Shown: in pieces, positions 13,845 to 17,304 of the stretch
Numbering within the stretch: position 1 is the first letter of the stretch
Layout: the number at the start of each line of letters is the position of its first letter
Assembly: GCA_964569025.1 (NCBI GenBank)
Contig: CAZMSQ010000044.1
Span: forward strand, 1-17,304
Source of the DNA: CAZMSQ01 sp964569025
GTDB lineage: Bacteria; Bacteroidota; Bacteroidia; Chitinophagales; Saprospiraceae
Direction of reading: 5' to 3'
DNA: 17,304 nucleotides
Translations under genes and position numbers: made by a program
The notes under the pieces: model-generated
What the model was told of the DNA's origin: nothing
The model's input: only the letters and a program-made list of their open reading frames with translations
The model's database searches: none

Positions 13845-16493
13845 TCAGAAATAGCGTGTCAATCCCTTGTTCACTTCGTGAGAGCGAATGGCTTTTTGAA
13901 ACGCATCGATCGAAGCTATGACCTGATTGAGTGAATCCTGCCTCCCATCTGCAGCGCCTTCACTCATATCGGTGAGTAATTCAGCGGCTGATTCAAGGGC
14001 ACTATAGGCTGCGACCCTCCGCCATGGCGAATCAGAAGCACTGCAGCCAATTGTTTGGAGAACCTCGAGGGCCCCGATGACTGAATCTGCATTGGGAAAC
14101 TGCGCAACCATGGTCGAATACGATTCGAATAGATCGAAAGCTGCATACCCCTCTGCTTCAGGCAGCCACTTCTCAAAAAAAGGAAGGTACTCAGAATCAC
14201 CTGAGAATGCAAAAATAGATGCAACCCCTGCTAAAACATCCCAATTGTTTTGGTGATCATAGGTACTGGCCTGCTCCTCAGCTTTTTCAAAATCAAGATA
14301 CGGCAAAGCTGATAATCCTGCTGCAATGACCGGATAAGCAGAATCCCGTTGAATCACATCCACCACATGATCTGCGAGACCAGGATCACCTGTTTTAGCA
14401 ATTTGACCGAGTGCTACTACTCGCACTTCTGAATGTGGATCATTCTGGGCAGCCCGGACCAGCATTTCCAGCATGCGCTGGTTCCTGATATCAATTGCTT
14501 CCACAGCCATTCTTCGTATGACCGGACTTGCATCATCCATTCCTGCAATGATGACAGGCTCCAGATTCATTCCACCAGCCTGGTCCTGACTTCCGGATGC
14601 TTGTAAAGCCAGCAAATCTCTAAATGCTCCGAATCGATCCGGAAATGCGTCTGCATATTCGAACTGGGCAATTAATTCTGAGACGTTATAAGATTCTGTT
14701 TTTTCGGCCAGCAAAATTTCATCGGCATCGAAGGCCACATAGATAGGTTTAAATGCGGCCGGAAATGTAAACACTTGTCTGCGCCGATCCAACAGAACAT
14801 CGTGCCGCACCGGGGAAGCACCTCTTTCCTCAAGCACCTCGATTGTAACGGGCAGCACAAAGATGGGTGGATATCGGTCTGGGTCTTGAATCTGCTCAAC
14901 AAGAACCCGAATCTCTGATGACTGCGCATCCCATTGATACTCGATATTGAGTTCTGGATGGCCAGAAGAAAAAAACCATTGGTCAAAAAACCGGGTCAAA
15001 TCAAGACCTGTCACCTTTTCGAATGCAAGTCGAAGATCTGCAGCCTCAACTGCTGTATACGCATTATCAGTCAGATAGGTATTCAGGGAGGCAAAAAATG
15101 CCTCATCTCCTACCATTTTCCGGAGCATATGGAGTACCAACCCACCCTTGTTGTAACTGTGGGCATCGAAGGTGGCATCCATATTCTCGTAATCATAATA
15201 AATTAAATCATGTGCATTTGTTGCAGCCTGCCGAAAGTAGCCCGTCATTTCATTCATTCGATGGTACTCGGCTTCGTCTTTTCCAGCGTGATGTTCAAGC
15301 CAGAGGTACTCACTGTAATTTGCAAACCCTTCATTGAGTGTCAGGTTGGCCCAGCTTTCACAGGTCACATAATCTCCAAACCATTGGTGGAAAAGCTCAT
15401 GGGCTACAATTAGATCATTGTCATTATCGATAAGCTCCCGACGCGTCTTTTGAACAAACTCCCCAAAGACAGAAGCCGTGGTATTTTCCATCGCTCCCGA
15501 CACATAATCTCTGACCACAACCTGAGCATATTTAGGCCATGGAAAGGGAAATTGAAGCAGATTGGAAAAGACTTCCAGCATTTCAGGGGTATGAGCAAAA
15601 ATATCTTTAGCATGGTCCCGAAAGTCATGTTCCACGTAATAAGAAAGCGGAACATCCCTCCACTGGTCTTTGACCACCGCATAATCCCCCACAGCCACCA
15701 TACACAGATAGGGAGCATGCGGCTGGTCGAGCTTCCAGTAATCTGTTCGTGTGCCGTCATTATTGAAATTTGAACTGACAAGAATCCCGTTGGAAAGTGT
15801 CTCAAAGACTGTGTCAACCGTCAATAGCACCTCCTGCGTGCATCGCTGATTTGGTTTGTCTATTGTCGGAAACCAAAATGAATTGTATTCTGTCTCTCCC
15901 TGTGACCAAATTTGTCTTGGCTTCTCAGGATCTTTCCCATCAGAGTTGATAAAAAATAATCCCTGGTCGGAGGTAATCGCTCGACCTCCACCAAACTGAT
16001 CTCTCTCCGCTGGCCTTGCAGTATAGTCAATCCTGACTTGTACGGTATCATGTTTTGCCAGAATCATTGGGAAACGAATGGTTAATTTATCGCCATCATA
16101 TTGATAGGGCACCGGCTCAAACCCGGAGGAATTTAACATATGTACCGAATGAACTAAAAAATTCCGGGCATCAAGAACAAGTGAATCTGTTGAGGAAAAC
16201 CACGGTCTCAAATCCAAAGTTGCTTTACCAAGGGCATACTGCCGCTCCCAGTCAAACGCCAACTCTAATTTGCTGTGGATAAGTTCAAAAGTGCGCTCAG
16301 CACTTGGATTAAATCGGCCAAGTGAATAATCATCAACTGTTTTCTGAGAGTTGGGTCGTTCGGCTCCAATCACGAGCGTATCGAGTGTACGCACCTCAAC
16401 AGGGCCAGTCAATTTCTGACCAGGGGTACAACCTGTCAGAAAAGCAACGCTTAAGACAAGAATTGAAGGAATAGAGAATACCGAATTCATCAT
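13845..16493 (-). CDS. M1-family metallo-aminopeptidase lipoprotein with HEAT-like tail
   Basis: The 882-residue protein has a lipoprotein signal (FLTGC, Cys22) without an acidic surface signal, so it is probably periplasmic. The M1 fold follows: GAMEN at 333-337 binds the free N terminus of the substrate; HELFH (365-369) with Glu388, 18 residues after the second His, binds zinc; and the SYNKGG segment holds the likely transition-state Tyr447. It removes N-terminal residues from peptides. After the beta domain (to about 600), the tail to 882 is alpha-helical with HEAT-like repeats (for example SPVIRRMAVEAI and HSEVRVVALGQI). ATG codons at 16493 and 16490 are both possible starts. It follows pdxH by 67 bases. 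Confidence 0.92.
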   Translation of the reverse strand: MMNSVFSIPSILVLSVAFLTGCTPGQKLTGPVEVRTLDTLVIGAERPNSQKTVDDYSLGRFNPSAERTFELIHSKLELAFDWERQYALGKATLDLRPWFSSTDSLVLDARNFLVHSVHMLNSSGFEPVPYQYDGDKLTIRFPMILAKHDTVQVRIDYTARPAERDQFGGGRAITSDQGLFFINSDGKDPEKPRQIWSQGETEYNSFWFPTIDKPNQRCTQEVLLTVDTVFETLSNGILVSSNFNNDGTRTDYWKLDQPHAPYLCMVAVGDYAVVKDQWRDVPLSYYVEHDFRDHAKDIFAHTPEMLEVFSNLLQFPFPWPKYAQVVVRDYVSGAMENTTASVFGEFVQKTRRELIDNDNDLIVAHELFHQWFGDYVTCESWANLTLNEGFANYSEYLWLEHHAGKDEAEYHRMNEMTGYFRQAATNAHDLIYYDYENMDATFDAHSYNKGGLVLHMLRKMVGDEAFFASLNTYLTDNAYTAVEAADLRLAFEKVTGLDLTRFFDQWFFSSGHPELNIEYQWDAQSSEIRVLVEQIQDPDRYPPIFVLPVTIEVLEERGASPVRHDVLLDRRRQVFTFPAAFKPIYVAFDADEILLAEKTESYNVSELIAQFEYADAFPDRFGAFRDLLALQASGSQDQAGGMNLEPVIIAGMDDASPVIRRMAVEAIDIRNQRMLEMLVRAAQNDPHSEVRVVALGQIAKTGDPGLADHVVDVIQRDSAYPVIAAGLSALPYLDFEKAEEQASTYDHQNNWDVLAGVASIFAFSGDSEYLPFFEKWLPEAEGYAAFDLFESYSTMVAQFPNADSVIGALEVLQTIGCSASDSPWRRVAAYSALESAAELLTDMSEGAADGRQDSLNQVIASIDAFQKAIRSHEVNKGLTRYF

Positions 16494-16519
16494 TGTACGA
16501 TGTATTTGAGTGTTGATGG

Positions 16520-16540
16520 CCGAAATGACTTTGATTTCGG
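16520..16540. other. Intercistronic hairpin between pdxH and the M1 peptidase gene
   Basis: CCGAAAT and ATTTCGG form a perfect seven-pair stem around a seven-base loop. No T-tract follows on the minus strand, so it is unlikely to end transcription. It lies about 27 bases before the peptidase start. It may adjust mRNA stability or bind a regulator. Confidence 0.4.
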
Positions 16541-16560
16541 ATGAATATGCATGGGAAGAT

Positions 16561-17214
16561 TCATGGTGAAAGTCGCTCTAGCAGCCAAGCCTGATTCCCC
16601 TTCTCTTGGCGCCTGTAGCAGATTCGATCATGGAGACGGCTTGGGCGTCCTTGCCAAAATTCAATCATTTCAGGCACCACGACATACCCACCCCAAAACT
16701 CAGGATACGGGATATTCTGTTCATTTTGGAATCGTTCATGAATCTTACCAACTGCAATTTCAAGCGCAGTCCTATCGGGCACCACAGAGCTTTGTTTGGA
16801 AGCCCAGGCCCCAATCTGGCTCCCCCTGGGCCGACTCCTGAAATATGCCTCTGAAACATTCTGGTCAACCTTCCGGGCCTCGCCCTCGATCCTCACTTGC
16901 CGCTCGAGTTCCAACCAGTTAAATGTCAAAGCAACATAAGGGTTGCTGTCAATATCCCTCCCCTTTTTGCTGTAATAATTGGTATAAAAAACAAACCCCT
17001 CCTTCTCAATTCCTTTCAGCAATACCACCCTTGCCGAAGGTTTCCCATGGGCAGATACTGTACATAGGACCATCGCATTCGGTTCCGGAATATCAGCAGC
17101 AAGTGCCTCAGCAAACCAGTGCCTGAACTGCTCAATCGGGCATTCACGGGCGTCAGATTCATCGAGCTTTTCTCGCTTATACTCCTTTCTCAGATCTGCA
17201 ATTTGATGGGTCAT
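16561..17214 (-). CDS. pdxH: Pyridoxamine/pyridoxine 5'-phosphate oxidase
   Basis: PdxH uses FMN and oxygen to oxidise pyridoxine or pyridoxamine 5'-phosphate to pyridoxal 5'-phosphate. The 217-residue length is normal. Visible family features are RVVLLKGIEKEGFVFYTNY (62-80, FMN site), SKKGRDI (82-88), the VRIEGEARKV segment, QSSVV (141-145), EFWQGRPSRLHDRI (185-198) and the usual end ERLSP. The start at 17214 gives the expected N-terminal helix (MTHQIADLRKEY). It may lead an operon with the peptidase and DUF4175-type genes, but gaps of 67 and 88 bases leave this open. Confidence 0.95.
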   Translation of the reverse strand: MTHQIADLRKEYKREKLDESDARECPIEQFRHWFAEALAADIPEPNAMVLCTVSAHGKPSARVVLLKGIEKEGFVFYTNYYSKKGRDIDSNPYVALTFNWLELERQVRIEGEARKVDQNVSEAYFRSRPRGSQIGAWASKQSSVVPDRTALEIAVGKIHERFQNEQNIPYPEFWGGYVVVPEMIEFWQGRPSRLHDRICYRRQEKGNQAWLLERLSP

Positions 17215-17228
17215 AGTGGTATTTTGAA

Positions 17229-17248
17229 AAGAAGCTTTTTGGCTTCTT
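17229..17248. other. Hairpin in the leader of pdxH
   Basis: AAGAAGC and GCTTCTT pair perfectly around a six-base loop, ending 14 bases before the pdxH start. On the + strand it is followed by GAAAATTTTT; on the minus strand by a pyrimidine stretch, TTCAAAATA. It could be a weak terminator of an upstream gene or a leader structure. Confidence 0.35.
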
Positions 17249-17261
17249 GAAAATTTTTAGG

Positions 17262-17285
17262 GCATATCGAAGATATGCGTTTTTT
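17262..17285 (+). terminator. Terminator-like hairpin pointing to the right
   Basis: GCATATC, GAA, GATATGC is a perfect seven-pair stem with a three-base loop, followed by GTTTTTT on the + strand. That is the form of an intrinsic terminator for rightward transcription. No rightward gene is seen before it, so its role is unclear. It overlaps the palindrome TTTTTTGCAAAAAA (17280-17293). Confidence 0.4.
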
Positions 17286-17296
17286 GCAAAAAATAT

Positions 17297-17304
17297 GGGG
17301 GGGG
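17297..17304. other. Terminal run of eight G at the window end
   Basis: The window ends in eight G directly after an AT-rich stretch. No other stretch here looks like it. It may be real, but such runs at contig ends are often sequencing or assembly artefacts. Confidence 0.5.

Noticed and set aside
1..17304. tRNA, rRNA, CRISPR repeats, insertion sequences, toxin-antitoxin or defence genes
   Set aside because: None of the intergenic spaces is large enough or carries suitable repeats, and no gene product resembles a transposase, nuclease-defence or toxin family.

Overview
The window looks like a chromosomal contig from a member of the Bacteroidota, perhaps of the Saprospiria/Lewinella type. The reasons are a TonB-dependent receptor with an N-terminal carboxypeptidase-regulatory-like domain, a type IX secretion (T9SS) C-terminal sorting domain, a DUF4175-type giant coiled-coil membrane protein, a phylum-type YbeY lacking the third metal-site His, an RsbW-like gene overlapping ybeY, and little use of Shine-Dalgarno sites. 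Coding density is high. I see no insertion sequence, phage module, CRISPR array, tRNA or rRNA, and no gene-free stretch over 300 bases.

Left part (1-3124, mostly + strand): two identical-geometry 7-1-7 dyads (TGCAACA-N-TGTTGCA) overlie a plausible Bacteroidota promoter. They precede a small lipoprotein gene and a ZnuD-like TonB-dependent receptor gene. The lipoprotein starts CQKDDD, which fits the surface lipoprotein export signal of Bacteroidota. I read this as a metal-regulated (probably zinc) two-part outer-membrane uptake system. A minus-strand gene appears to start at position 39 and leave the window, divergent from this operon.

Middle left (3142-5460, - strand): a secreted fibre-like protein with a C-terminal S74 intramolecular-chaperone domain is followed by a coiled-coil protein ending in a T9SS sorting domain. 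As I recall, these two modules are often one polypeptide in related bacteria. Here they are two genes, each with a coiled coil through which the products could pair.

Centre (5640-10207, - strand): five genes form a compact run, read from 10207 leftwards: RsbW-like ATPase, ybeY (4-base overlap), radical SAM protein (9-base gap), His-rich TPR lipoprotein (49-base gap) and RluA-family pseudouridine synthase (5-base gap, GTG start). YbeY and the pseudouridine synthase act on RNA. The radical SAM and TPR proteins are of unknown function and are the best candidates for undescribed biochemistry here.

Right part (10370-17214, - strand): pdxH, a lipoprotein M1 aminopeptidase with a HEAT-like tail, and a DUF4175-type protein of about 1,130 residues, closed by a likely intrinsic terminator at 10288-10325. 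The last bases of the window hold two hairpins and end in eight G, which may be a contig-end artefact.
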